A stretch of 64,000 bases of DNA from Halorubrum sp. DM2 (GTDB taxonomy: Archaea; Halobacteriota; Halobacteria; Halobacteriales; Haloferacaceae): positions 1 to 64,000 of the forward strand of contig NZ_LR594487.1 of NCBI RefSeq assembly GCF_901686465.1, in the 5' to 3' direction. Numbering within the stretch: position 1 is the stretch's first letter; each line of letters starts with the position of its first letter. The notes under the pieces were generated by a model that was not told the origin of the DNA, did no database searches, and was given only the letters and a program-made list of their open reading frames with translations. Positions 8,468-16,157 of this stretch are shown here, piece after piece. Both the position numbers and the translations under genes were made by a program.

Positions 8468-8481
8468 TTAGGCTAACCTAA
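8468..8481. promoter_or_regulatory. Iron box
   Basis: TTAGGCTAACCTAA, perfect arms, 9 bases upstream of the start codon of the 55-residue gene at 8459 (minus strand). Confidence 0.85.
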
Positions 8482-8575
8482 AACAAAACGGTTCCGATCC
8501 CGTACGGCCGTCAGCAAAGAGAACTTCGATTGGACAAACGCGTTCAAGACCGTGTAGCGTGGCACTTTTATATTT

Positions 8576-8589
8576 TTAGTCCAACCTAA
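8576..8589. promoter_or_regulatory. Iron box, one mismatch
   Basis: TTAGTCCAACCTAA: the left arm has T for G. It ends 5 bases before the GTG start of the halocyanin gene at 8594, the same spacing as the perfect boxes. The box at 8468-8481 is about 95 bases away on the divergent gene. Confidence 0.7.
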
Positions 8590-8593
8590 AAAT

Positions 8594-9163
8594 GTGACCG
8601 AAAAACTAACTCATCCTACCTGTGATCGTCGTGATCTCCTCACTACGACCGGTGTTCTCGGGAGTATAGCCGTGACGGGCTGTATGGGTACCGACGAGAC
8701 GTCACCAGATGCGACAGTAGTCGACTCGATGGATGATTTAGAGACACTGCCAGCTGATGACTACCCGCTCGTTGGACGCTGGCTCGACACCGACGAGGTG
8801 GGAGGTGCGGACGATACGTTCAACGGAACGATCGTCGATGCTCGTGGCCTCGATAACCCCGAGATCACGGTCGGTGCGGAGGGGAACGGCGGCCCGGTCG
8901 CGTTCGATCCCTCTGCCGTGATTATCTCTCCGGAAACCGTCGTCAAATGGGTCTGGACTGCCCACGGCCATCACAACGTCGTGTCGGATCCCAACGCGCA
9001 ATTGGGGGAATCGAACCGTGCGTTCTCCTCGGGGGAGATCGTCGAGCGAGAAAACAACCTACATACGGAGGTGTTCGACGAGGCGGGAACCGTTCTCTAC
9101 CAGTGTGAACCGCATCTGGATTTAGGCATGAAAGGAGCGCTCGTCGTCGACTCACAGGCATAG
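8594..9163 (+). CDS. Halocyanin-type blue copper lipoprotein
   Basis: A 189-residue exported protein. A twin-arginine motif (DRRDLL) and lipobox (VTGC, Cys about 30) mark Tat export and a lipid anchor. The C-terminal 100 residues are a plastocyanin-like domain with copper ligands His in GHHNVV, Cys and His in YQCEPHLDLG, and Met in MKGA. Such proteins carry single electrons at the outer face of the membrane. Iron-box control suggests it is made when iron-containing carriers are short, or that it serves ferric reduction or ferroxidation; both are inference. GTG is the only start next to the box. Confidence 0.9.
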   Translation: MTEKLTHPTCDRRDLLTTTGVLGSIAVTGCMGTDETSPDATVVDSMDDLETLPADDYPLVGRWLDTDEVGGADDTFNGTIVDARGLDNPEITVGAEGNGGPVAFDPSAVIISPETVVKWVWTAHGHHNVVSDPNAQLGESNRAFSSGEIVERENNLHTEVFDEAGTVLYQCEPHLDLGMKGALVVDSQA

Positions 9164-9245
9164 ACCACGTCCCCGATTCGACTGGACGATCGTGGTATCG
9201 GTGAAATTCATATCCTATTATGAACGGTTTTACCGAGTCGGCTAT

Positions 9246-9644
9246 TCAGTACTCGGAGAGAGATCCCGCCTCCTCGTCAGGCACCTCATCGGCCGGAACG
9301 AGCGTCTCTGCGAGTCGCTCGGCGACCGTCGGGCTGACTAGTCCGGCCATTCGCATCGCCTCGCGTTCGTGCGTATCGAGGTCCAGAACCGAGCGGAAAA
9401 ACCACGAGAGCGTCACGTAGGTCTCATGTAACGCTTCCGCCTGCTCACAGCCTGAGGACGTCAGTTTTGCCCCCTCGTACGGTTCGTATTCGACGAGCCC
9501 CTCTGTCTCAAGTCGCTGGAACATCTCGGTTGTCGCAGCCTGTGAGCGGTCGAGTGCCGTCGCGAGCTGTCCCGACGATATCGGTGGAGACGACTGCTGT
9601 TCGGCGATGAACAGAGCGAGGAGGTAGTCTGATTCTGCGGTCAT
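9246..9644 (-). CDS. DtxR-family regulator, degenerate metal site
   Basis: A 132-residue protein with the DtxR/MntR/SirR layout: an N-terminal winged helix (SSGQLATALDRSQAATTEMFQRLETEGLVEYEPYEGAKLTSSG in pieces of the family pattern), then a helical dimerisation part (SVLDLDTHEREAMRMAGLV). Aligned by eye with DtxR, the primary-site residues Cys102, Glu105 and His106 fall on Met, Ala and Gly, so canonical metal sensing looks lost. It has no SH3-like third domain. Its start overlaps the stop of a 52-residue gene by 4 bases. It could bind the iron boxes, or compete with or partner a full-length regulator encoded elsewhere. Confidence 0.85.
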   Translation of the reverse strand: MTAESDYLLALFIAEQQSSPPISSGQLATALDRSQAATTEMFQRLETEGLVEYEPYEGAKLTSSGCEQAEALHETYVTLSWFFRSVLDLDTHEREAMRMAGLVSPTVAERLAETLVPADEVPDEEAGSLSEY

Positions 9645-9799
9645 TTGAATTCCCCATCGGCGGTCTCTCCGGTTGTCCGTTGTCCCGCTTCGCGAACCTC
9701 TTCGGAAGTATCGTCGTCGTCATTTTCGGGGGTTCCGAACAGTTGGAGGTATAGCCACACCCAGACCTGGGCACGGTGAGAGCGAGGTGTTTCACCCAT
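9641..9799 (-). CDS. 52-residue protein coupled to DtxR-family gene
   Basis: A short frame from the ATG at 9799: MGETPRSHRAQVWVWLYLQL, then FGTPENDDDD and an acidic, Thr-rich tail ending DGEFK. Its stop overlaps the DtxR-family start in an ATGA, the usual sign of coupled translation here. It has an amphipathic Trp/Leu-rich head (about residues 10-21) and a disordered acidic tail. No family is recognised. The tight coupling suggests it acts with the regulator, for instance as a small partner. Confidence 0.6.
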   Translation of the reverse strand: MGETPRSHRAQVWVWLYLQLFGTPENDDDDTSEEVREAGQRTTGETADGEFK

Positions 9800-9802
9800 A
9801 GA

Positions 9803-10603
9803 TTATACCCTCTGGGTCAGATGATCGCGAACAGATCGCTGACAGTCCACCAACAGCCCGTTGAGACGCGTTACCGTCGACAGGACAGGATACGAGACCG
9901 GAAACTCTTGATAGAGAAACGTCATGAGTGAGCGATGTTTGAGTCCCGCGTTAGGCCCTCGGTTCGTTGTAGCCTGAATAGTCTTCTGTCGAACACGGAG
10001 GCGCTCATCACACCGTTCTCGGTGGGCCGATAGCTGTTCGTGGCGTCGCTGAAGCTCGGGGAACCCGAGTTTGAGGAGTGACGTCTGATTGTGCTTTTCT
10101 ACCCACTCGGTAACGGTTTGACAGTCTTGGGCAGCCGCTTGGAGCGACTCAGTCTCGCGATCGAGCGCACTGCTCATCGCAGTGAGTTCTTGGAGTCGCT
10201 GTTGGGCCTTCGAACAGATCGCGCTCTGAACCTGTGGGGTTACGTCGGCATCCGTTTCGGATGCGAGGACGAACGCAAGAGAGTCACCGAGTTCTTCGCG
10301 AATCGTTTCGAGGACCGGTTCCTCGCCGTCAAGATCGGCGACGCTGTGGGGACGAACGGTTTCGGTGAATAGCTCACGGACGCGATCGGCGTCGGTGGTC
10401 ACCGCCTCATGCCGTGATCCGCCTGCGACAGAGAGGGTCCCTCCATCGGCCGACAGGCCTGTCGAGGGCGTCGCTGCCGACTGTGGCGATAGCGACGCGA
10501 CTCCCGATCGGAAGCGCTCGTAGGCTTTACGCTCCGCGTCGAAGTGTGTCTGCTCCCGCTCGACACGCGTCATCGCACTATCGATGTGGGTCTCGATCGA
10601 CAT
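9803..10603 (-). CDS. Conserved coiled-coil protein of unknown function
   Basis: A 266-residue, largely helical protein. It begins MSIETHIDSAMTRVEREQTH and has two segments likely to form coiled coils (about residues 5-35 and 120-220), with repeated QRRHEQLSAHRERCDERL-type heptads. I associate such proteins with a haloarchaeal family of unknown function often placed beside signalling or transport genes (DUF7260-like, from memory). The start at 10603 was chosen over a long Arg-rich upstream extension. It follows the 10605-11552 gene with a one-base gap and is probably part of the iron-box transcript that begins at 14040. Confidence 0.75.
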   Translation of the reverse strand: MSIETHIDSAMTRVEREQTHFDAERKAYERFRSGVASLSPQSAATPSTGLSADGGTLSVAGGSRHEAVTTDADRVRELFTETVRPHSVADLDGEEPVLETIREELGDSLAFVLASETDADVTPQVQSAICSKAQQRLQELTAMSSALDRETESLQAAAQDCQTVTEWVEKHNQTSLLKLGFPELQRRHEQLSAHRERCDERLRVRQKTIQATTNRGPNAGLKHRSLMTFLYQEFPVSYPVLSTVTRLNGLLVDCQRSVRDHLTQRV

Positions 10604-10604
10604 C

Positions 10605-11552
10605 CTAGCGCACCTCCGGAGCGAAAACTGGACCGGACTGATCGAGCGTTTCCGAGTCCTCGACAGGTCGAAATGAGATCTGTATGTTATTCCCAGATGT
10701 ATCCACTCGGGTCGGAACCCACGCGTCGTCGCACCGGTGGACGGTGAGCGCAATTGGGAGCAGCGGCAAGCGGCCGTCGGACGGCTGGAGCGCGTACCCG
10801 GAGACATCAACGATAAGTTCCGCGGCACACCCGTCTGCCTCGCTGTCGGTGACTTGGCTCCCCCGAGAATAAAGACCGGTATTCTGAAGCACGGACAGCG
10901 ATTCGTCGACTGACTGTTCTCCAGAGGACCGCATCGGGGAGCCCGTTGCGTCTCTCGGCTCGTGTTCCAGTCGTTCTGCCGCCGCCGAGAGGAAGGCGAC
11001 CTGTTCGGACGAATTGAGGTGGTCGGCGAGTTCGACCGCCATGCTCTCCAGAAGCCGGATACAGAGTCCGTTGGGGTCGGAGAGCTCTTCGGCGTGTGCG
11101 AAGTACGCGTCCATGATCGCGGATTCGACGGCGTCGTACCCGCGCTCGGAGAGGGTCTCGAAGACCGCCGCGGCGACGCGGTGACAGAACTCGACGAGTT
11201 CGCGGGCGACCGACAGCGAGCGTTTCACGACCGGCTCGGCGAGTGCTGCCGGATAGGTGGACTGCGAGTCACAGCGCCGTCGCTCGATGCGCGCACACCG
11301 AGTCTGGATATCCACGGCCTGACACGCGACAATGTCGTAGTACGGAACCTGCGGGTCGTACCGACGGAGCGCCTGTCGGTACTGCGTGGTCGCCTGCGCG
11401 GCCGCCCTCGCGGTGGCTCGCGTGTCGAACCGGAGGTCCGAAGCAGGGACGGGGCGGTCGCCGTACCGCGCACAGATGAGGTAGTACTCGCCGTCGTCGC
11501 TGGCCAGCGACTCGATGTGGTCGCGGATTTCGGCGAGTGTGGTTCCAATCAC
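10605..11552 (-). CDS. Conserved haloarchaeal protein of unknown function
   Basis: A 315-residue soluble protein. The N-terminal 75 residues (LAEIRDHIESLASDDGEYYL, then ICARYGDRPVPASDLRFDTR) recall a haloarchaeal domain that often accompanies the coiled-coil family encoded next. The middle is helical, and the C-terminal 90 residues form likely strands (AELIVDVSGYALQPSDG). The GTG start at 11552 has a strong AAGGAGG ribosome site 6-9 bases upstream; the upstream open frame is antisense-like. It lies 22 bases after the 821-residue repeat protein, suggesting one transcript under the iron boxes near 14045. No function can be given. Confidence 0.8.
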   Translation of the reverse strand: MIGTTLAEIRDHIESLASDDGEYYLICARYGDRPVPASDLRFDTRATARAAAQATTQYRQALRRYDPQVPYYDIVACQAVDIQTRCARIERRRCDSQSTYPAALAEPVVKRSLSVARELVEFCHRVAAAVFETLSERGYDAVESAIMDAYFAHAEELSDPNGLCIRLLESMAVELADHLNSSEQVAFLSAAAERLEHEPRDATGSPMRSSGEQSVDESLSVLQNTGLYSRGSQVTDSEADGCAAELIVDVSGYALQPSDGRLPLLPIALTVHRCDDAWVPTRVDTSGNNIQISFRPVEDSETLDQSGPVFAPEVR

Positions 11553-11574
11553 AGATGTCCTCCTTGAATTGGAT

Positions 11575-14040
11575 TCATTCCACGGTGACTGATCCCACCA
11601 TGCCGGCGGCCTCATGCGGGACACAAAAGTACTCGTGTGTCCCGGCCGTTTCGAAGGTGCGTACGTACGACTGTCCGGACTGGACAGCTCCCTCCCCGTT
11701 CTCCCAGCCGGTTCGTGCGGCTTCCTCCGATTCGAACCCGCCGGACGCCCAGTAGTCGGCGGCTTCCGGGATTTCGTCCGCGTAGCCGACCACGTTGTGT
11801 GGCTCACCGGCGTTGTGCGCCCATGCGACTGTGTCTCCCTGTGAAACCGTGAGTTGCTCCGGCTCGAACGCGACGGCGTTCATCTCGACCACGTGGTCGG
11901 CATCGTCGGGTACTCCCTCGACGATGTTGGGGCCGCCTTCCAATTCTGACTCCCCATCCTCTTCGTCGCTCATTTCGGATCCGTCCACGGGAGCCGCGTC
12001 CGACGCGCCTGCGACCGCGAACTGCGCGCGCAGCGCCGCCTGTGCGAACCCCTCGGCGGACGCGTCAACGTCCGAGCCCGAGTCGAGCGCGCCGATGTAC
12101 TCCTCCAACATCCCCTCGAATCCCTCGTAGGCGTCCCGGTCGGCGTCCTCCAATGCCTCGTGGACGCGGGCCTCCTCGAAGTGAGCGAAGGTGTCCTGCA
12201 TCACCGACGCCGCCTCCGACCCGAACGAACCGCCGGCCGACGCCACCACGGCGTAGATGGCCCCGACCGCCTCGCCGTTGAACTCCTGAGCCTGCTCGGC
12301 GACGCTCCCGCCCTCCCGAGCGGCGCTCTCTGTCGCGCTGAGTGCGGCCTCGAAAGATTCGTAGCGGTCGTGATCGGCCTCCTCGAGGGCCTCGTGGAAG
12401 CCGCCGGCCCCAGCCTCGAAGTGCCGGAATACCGCCTGGACGACCGAAGCCGCGCGGTCGGAGTCACCGACGTCGTCGAGGACCCCGGCATCGAAGACCC
12501 GGGCCGCGGCGTAGCCGCTCTCGACGGCACTCACGTGAGCGGTCGTCCCCGCGGTCGTCTCGAAGGATAACAACGTCTCCCGGATCCCGGCCACGTGGTC
12601 CTCGACGGCCGCGTCGTCGCCGTCCTCGAAGGCCTCGATCAGTCCTGTCAGGTGCTCGTCTTCGAAGAGCTCGTAGAGGGACTCGTCGGTCTCTTCAAGC
12701 GTTTCGTGGAAGTCGGCCTCGTTTGCCTCGAAGGTCCCGAAGACATTGCGAGCAGTCTCGGCTGCGAGCCCTGCCTCCCCGAGTCGGTACCGCTCCAGTG
12801 CGTCTTCGATCCGAGCCTTGACGTAGCCCGCCTCGAGGAGGGCGGGTTCGTCACCGCTGCCGAGCGCTTCGATCCCGTCGACCAACGCGCCGTTGATCGT
12901 CTCGACCGCCGCCGTGACACTCTCCGAGTCGTCGTTGTCGATAGCCGTCGAGAGCGCGCTCAGTCCGTCGTCCTCGAACCGGTGGTACGCGTCTTCGCTA
13001 GACTCCTCTAACGCCTCGTGCGCTCTGGCGCCCTCGAAGTGGGCAAAGGTGTTTTCGACGCGTTCCGAGGCGGCGTCGGCGTGCCCGCGCTCGTACAGCC
13101 AGGCGGCGTCGTGGACGCGCGCCCGGTAGACGGTCAGGGCAGCAGCGTGGGCGAACTCCGTCGAGGCACCACCCAACCCCGTGAGCGCGGCAGCGTCCCA
13201 CCCCCGCCCCTGAAGGGTACTGATATGCGTAGCGCTGGCGACCGACTCCGGGAGGAGCGAGTAACTGCCCCGAGTAGCCGCCCCGACCACCTCGTTTGCG
13301 GCCGCAACAGCAGTCTCGCCATCCTCGCTGTCGGCCGCAGCGGCTCCTCGGTCGAGTGCGGTAACGAAGGCATCAGCGGCCTCCGCGTCGGCTCCAGCCA
13401 GCAGTTCGCGAAGCCCCTTCTCCTCGAACTTCGTACCGATATGCGAGAACTCCCCCGCCGCGTCCTCGAAGTCTCCGATCTGCGCGAGCAGTGCCGCGTC
13501 CGAGACGTGGGCACCCATCACGAGGACGTTCAGCGGCTTCACCGCCTCGGACCCGATGAGTGCGCCCTGTACACCCCGCAGATGTTCGTCGGCGGTACGC
13601 ATCGCGTCGTGTGCGCCTTCGAGGTCTTCGGCCTCCAGTGCCCCGCGGAGGTCGCCCAACCCTTCCTCGAACCCCTCGTAGTGTTCCTCGCTAGTGTCCT
13701 CGAGCACCTCGTGGGCGTTGTGTTCACCCGAAGCGGTCTCGAACCGCTCGAAGATGCGGCTCGCAACCGACGCGCCGGCGGTGAACTCCTCGGCGTGTCC
13801 GAGGATAACGGGGTCGCGCAGGCGGATTCGCATCGCGTTCCACTCCGAGACGACCGCCGCGTCCGTCGGGTCGGGATCCGCTATCCCTGACTCGTCGGTG
13901 GACTGTTCGGTTGTAGTGTCGCCGTTCGAGGGTTGATCTGTCTCGTCTCCATCGCTCCCGAGGATCCCAGAACACCCTGCGAGACCGGCGAGGAGTGCTG
14001 TACCAGTTCCGCCGAGCAACGTACGCCGTGTCCGTCGCAT
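11575..14040 (-). CDS. Large Tat lipoprotein: five His/Glu repeats plus cupredoxin
   Basis: An 821-residue surface protein. A twin-arginine leader (MRRTRRTLLGG) with lipobox LAGC (Cys23) is followed by an acidic linker. The body holds five copies of a helical motif with F-x-x-F-E, then H-E-x-L-E, then Y-x-x-F-E, at about residues 97-125, 332-356, 433-460, 537-564 and 617-642. It ends in a cupredoxin (about 717-821) with His748, Cys806, His809 and Met814. The repeat resembles haloarchaeal DUF5059-type proteins (from memory). Regularly spaced His/Glu pairs suggest metal or heme binding. A perfect iron box ends at the start codon. I infer a role in extracellular iron capture or redox. Confidence 0.88.
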   Translation of the reverse strand: MRRTRRTLLGGTGTALLAGLAGCSGILGSDGDETDQPSNGDTTTEQSTDESGIADPDPTDAAVVSEWNAMRIRLRDPVILGHAEEFTAGASVASRIFERFETASGEHNAHEVLEDTSEEHYEGFEEGLGDLRGALEAEDLEGAHDAMRTADEHLRGVQGALIGSEAVKPLNVLVMGAHVSDAALLAQIGDFEDAAGEFSHIGTKFEEKGLRELLAGADAEAADAFVTALDRGAAAADSEDGETAVAAANEVVGAATRGSYSLLPESVASATHISTLQGRGWDAAALTGLGGASTEFAHAAALTVYRARVHDAAWLYERGHADAASERVENTFAHFEGARAHEALEESSEDAYHRFEDDGLSALSTAIDNDDSESVTAAVETINGALVDGIEALGSGDEPALLEAGYVKARIEDALERYRLGEAGLAAETARNVFGTFEANEADFHETLEETDESLYELFEDEHLTGLIEAFEDGDDAAVEDHVAGIRETLLSFETTAGTTAHVSAVESGYAAARVFDAGVLDDVGDSDRAASVVQAVFRHFEAGAGGFHEALEEADHDRYESFEAALSATESAAREGGSVAEQAQEFNGEAVGAIYAVVASAGGSFGSEAASVMQDTFAHFEEARVHEALEDADRDAYEGFEGMLEEYIGALDSGSDVDASAEGFAQAALRAQFAVAGASDAAPVDGSEMSDEEDGESELEGGPNIVEGVPDDADHVVEMNAVAFEPEQLTVSQGDTVAWAHNAGEPHNVVGYADEIPEAADYWASGGFESEEAARTGWENGEGAVQSGQSYVRTFETAGTHEYFCVPHEAAGMVGSVTVE

Positions 14041-14044
14041 ATGT

Positions 14045-14058
14045 TTAGGTTAACCTAA
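14045..14058. promoter_or_regulatory. Iron box, fully palindromic
   Basis: TTAGGTTAACCTAA, a complete palindrome, 5 bases before the ATG at 14040. A TATA-like TTTATAC lies upstream on the minus strand (about 14060-14067), about 25 bases from the start codon. The box therefore covers a leaderless transcription start. Confidence 0.9.
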
Positions 14059-14080
14059 AAGTATAAATCAGTTCTGGTTT

Positions 14081-14094
14081 TTTGGCTGGCCTAA
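14081..14094. promoter_or_regulatory. Second, one-mismatch iron box
   Basis: TTTGGCTGGCCTAA, with T for A in the left arm, 36 bases beyond the perfect box of the same promoter. The pair may allow cooperative binding, covering both the transcription start and the region upstream of the TATA element. Confidence 0.6.
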
Positions 14095-14211
14095 AATAGG
14101 CCAATCACGGTGGCTGCCGCTGCTATCTTGGGTAATAGACGATACATTAGAATTAGGAGCGGAACGAGATTCTCTGATCGATAGATTCATTATCCACACA
14201 AACACGGTTCA

Positions 14212-14720
14212 TTAGTTCTCGAGATCTGGGTGTGTCTCCTCCTCGTTGGGGTGCGGCTCGGTGAAGCGGTCACACATCACTTCCAGCGAGGTATTTTCGC
14301 GCTCGCGTTGCTCCTCGTCGTCGATCTCCTTACAGCCGGGCGGGAGATCTCGGCCGCGGTCAGTGAAGTAGTCCTCAGGGGCGACCCAATCGTGGTAGAA
14401 CGGTCTGTCGTCGTCTTCGAGGATCGTCACGCCGACTTCCGCGTCGTGGCCGGCGCAGACGACCGCCTGATGGGGCTTATCGGCTAGTCGACCCGCCGCG
14501 TACAGTCCCTTGATATCGGTCCGGCCGCGCTCGTCGACGTCGACGAAAGCCTTCCCGCGTTCGATGATTCCGATACCGTCGACGCCGTCGAGGTAGCCGA
14601 CATCATTCTTCGTCGCCGCGACGACCTATTCTGTGCGGTAGCGGTCGTCCTCGTCGGTCTCGACCGAGATCCCCAAGACGGTCGTTGCTGAGACGTTGCC
14701 ACGGGTCGAAACGGCGGTAT
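14212..14720 (-). pseudogene. Truncated FAD/NAD(P) oxidoreductase, thioredoxin reductase-like
   Basis: The minus-strand frame gives TTVLGISVETDEDDRYRTE, a TAG in place of a likely Tyr codon (14630-14632), then VVAATKNDVGYLDGVDGIGI, and DIKGLYAAGRLADKPHQAVV with a C-terminal extension to 14212. GLYAAG is the second nucleotide-domain motif of thioredoxin reductase-like flavoproteins. The N-terminal FAD-binding half is missing: the frame breaks down near 14720, exactly where a second gene fragment starts on the other strand. It is a dead gene left by a rearrangement. Confidence 0.7.
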
Positions 14721-14722
14721 AG

Positions 14723-15028
14723 GAACTGCTTGAAAACGCTGTCGAACACGCTTGACCTCGACCGACTGTTGACATCACTGTCACTGTCGGCGACGAACGG
14801 GTACTGATCACGGTCGCTGATGAGGGTCCCGGGTTTCCTGAGGACGAACGACAAGTACTGGCGAACGGAAAAAAAGAAGCACTTGTTCACGGGCAGGGGG
14901 TTGGCCTGTACCTTGCCTACTGGGTCGTCAGGAGCCTTGATAGTGAAATCGAGGTGTCCGAGTCGCAGCCGGGCACGACGATCACGGTCAGACTTCCGGC
15001 TGCGTCGAGTTCCCCCCGTGAGCAGTGA
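14723..15028 (+). pseudogene. Truncated histidine kinase ATPase domain
   Basis: The plus-strand frame reads ELLENAVEHA, then a TGA (14753-14755) in place of a sense codon, then VLITVADEGPGFPEDERQVL and GVGLYLAYWVVRSL, ending TTITVRLPAAS. These are the N, G1 and G2 boxes of a HATPase domain from a haloarchaeal histidine kinase; everything before the N box is gone. It abuts the oxidoreductase fragment head to head. A further short AraC-like scrap (FGVTPTNYRRL, about 15078-15110) follows, marking a recombination scar. Confidence 0.75.
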
Positions 15029-15146
15029 GGGTTCAAACGGTCTGTTTTCTGGAGGACTTACGGACGAGACACGCGCACCGTGTTCGGCGTCACCCCGACG
15101 AACTATCGGCGACTGATTGGTTCGACAAATCCGAAACGACTACGCT

Positions 15147-16082
15147 CTATTTGACGAGTTCGGCGATAAGCTCTCGCGCGCTCCGCCGAACGGCCTCGTC
15201 GCTCTCAACCGACGGCTCCCAGCCGAGCGCGGACAGCTTCTCGATCGAAAGCCGCATCTTCGGCACGTCGCCGGTCCAACCGCGGTCGCCGCCGGTGTAG
15301 CTGTACTCGGGGTCGACGCCCAGCTCCTCACTGACGATGTCCGCGATTCGCGTCACCGAGGTGGTCGTCCGCGTCCCGAGGTTGTAGACGTTGTAGTCGT
15401 CGTCCGCGGCTTCGACGACGTGTTGGATCGCGTCGACGCACTCGGAGACGTACATGTACGACTTCTCCTGTCGGCCGTCACCGAGGATCTCCAGTTCGGC
15501 CGGGTCGGCGTCAAGCTTCTCGATGAAATCTGGGATGACGTTCCCGCGCTGGCGCGGCCCGACGATGTTCGCGAAGCGGAACACCCACGACTGGACATCG
15601 TAGGAGTGCGCGAACGTCGAGATCAGCGCCTCGTCCGCGAGCTTCGCGGAGCCGTACACGGAGATCGGCTCCATGGGCGCGTAGTCTTCGGGCGTCGGCC
15701 GCGGCGCCTCGCCATACACCGTCGACGAAGAGGTGAACGCGAAGCGATCGACGCCGACCTCCCGCATCCGCTCTAAGACGTTGTACGTCATCGCGGTGTT
15801 GTCCTCGAACAGCGTGCGGTCGTCGTCGTAGTTCGTGTCGGTGAACGCCGCGAAGTGGAAGACGATGTCGAGATCGTCGGTCACCGCGCGGGCGACGGCG
15901 GCGGGATCGGTCAGGTCCGCCTCGACGAATTCGGCATCGTCCGGTACGCGGTCGCGAGTCCCCTTCGAGAGGTCGTCGGCGACGCGAACGGTTGCGCCGC
16001 GACCGAGCAGGCTGGCGGCGAGGTGGCTTCCGACGAGTCCGGCGCCGCCCGTCACGAGAACGTGCGCATCGTCGAGATTCAT
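15147..16082 (-). CDS. NAD-dependent sugar epimerase/dehydratase
   Basis: A 311-residue extended short-chain dehydrogenase. It has the NAD motif VLVTGGAGLVGSHLA, a catalytic Ser/Thr segment TSSSTVYGEA, Tyr-x-x-x-Lys in VYGSAKLADEA, and NVYNLGT in the C-terminal sugar-binding half. The family interconverts nucleotide sugars (GalE-like 4-epimerases and relatives) in the cytoplasm. It follows the ferric-type permease gene by 75 bases on the same strand and probably shares its transcript. Together with the glycosyltransferases at 20-26 kb it points to a glycan pathway tied to iron. The exact sugar cannot be told. Confidence 0.9.
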   Translation of the reverse strand: MNLDDAHVLVTGGAGLVGSHLAASLLGRGATVRVADDLSKGTRDRVPDDAEFVEADLTDPAAVARAVTDDLDIVFHFAAFTDTNYDDDRTLFEDNTAMTYNVLERMREVGVDRFAFTSSSTVYGEAPRPTPEDYAPMEPISVYGSAKLADEALISTFAHSYDVQSWVFRFANIVGPRQRGNVIPDFIEKLDADPAELEILGDGRQEKSYMYVSECVDAIQHVVEAADDDYNVYNLGTRTTTSVTRIADIVSEELGVDPEYSYTGGDRGWTGDVPKMRLSIEKLSALGWEPSVESDEAVRRSARELIAELVK

Positions 16083-16157
16083 ACTGGCCCGTTAGCGGTG
16101 ACGAACAAATACGTGTGGAATCCGAACGCCGCGACGAGGACTGCCGCGCGGCCGCCG

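Noticed and set aside
9115-9128. TTTAGG-like string inside the halocyanin gene, and a similar one at about 30986
   Set aside because: Only one arm matches and both are inside coding sequence; not counted as iron boxes.
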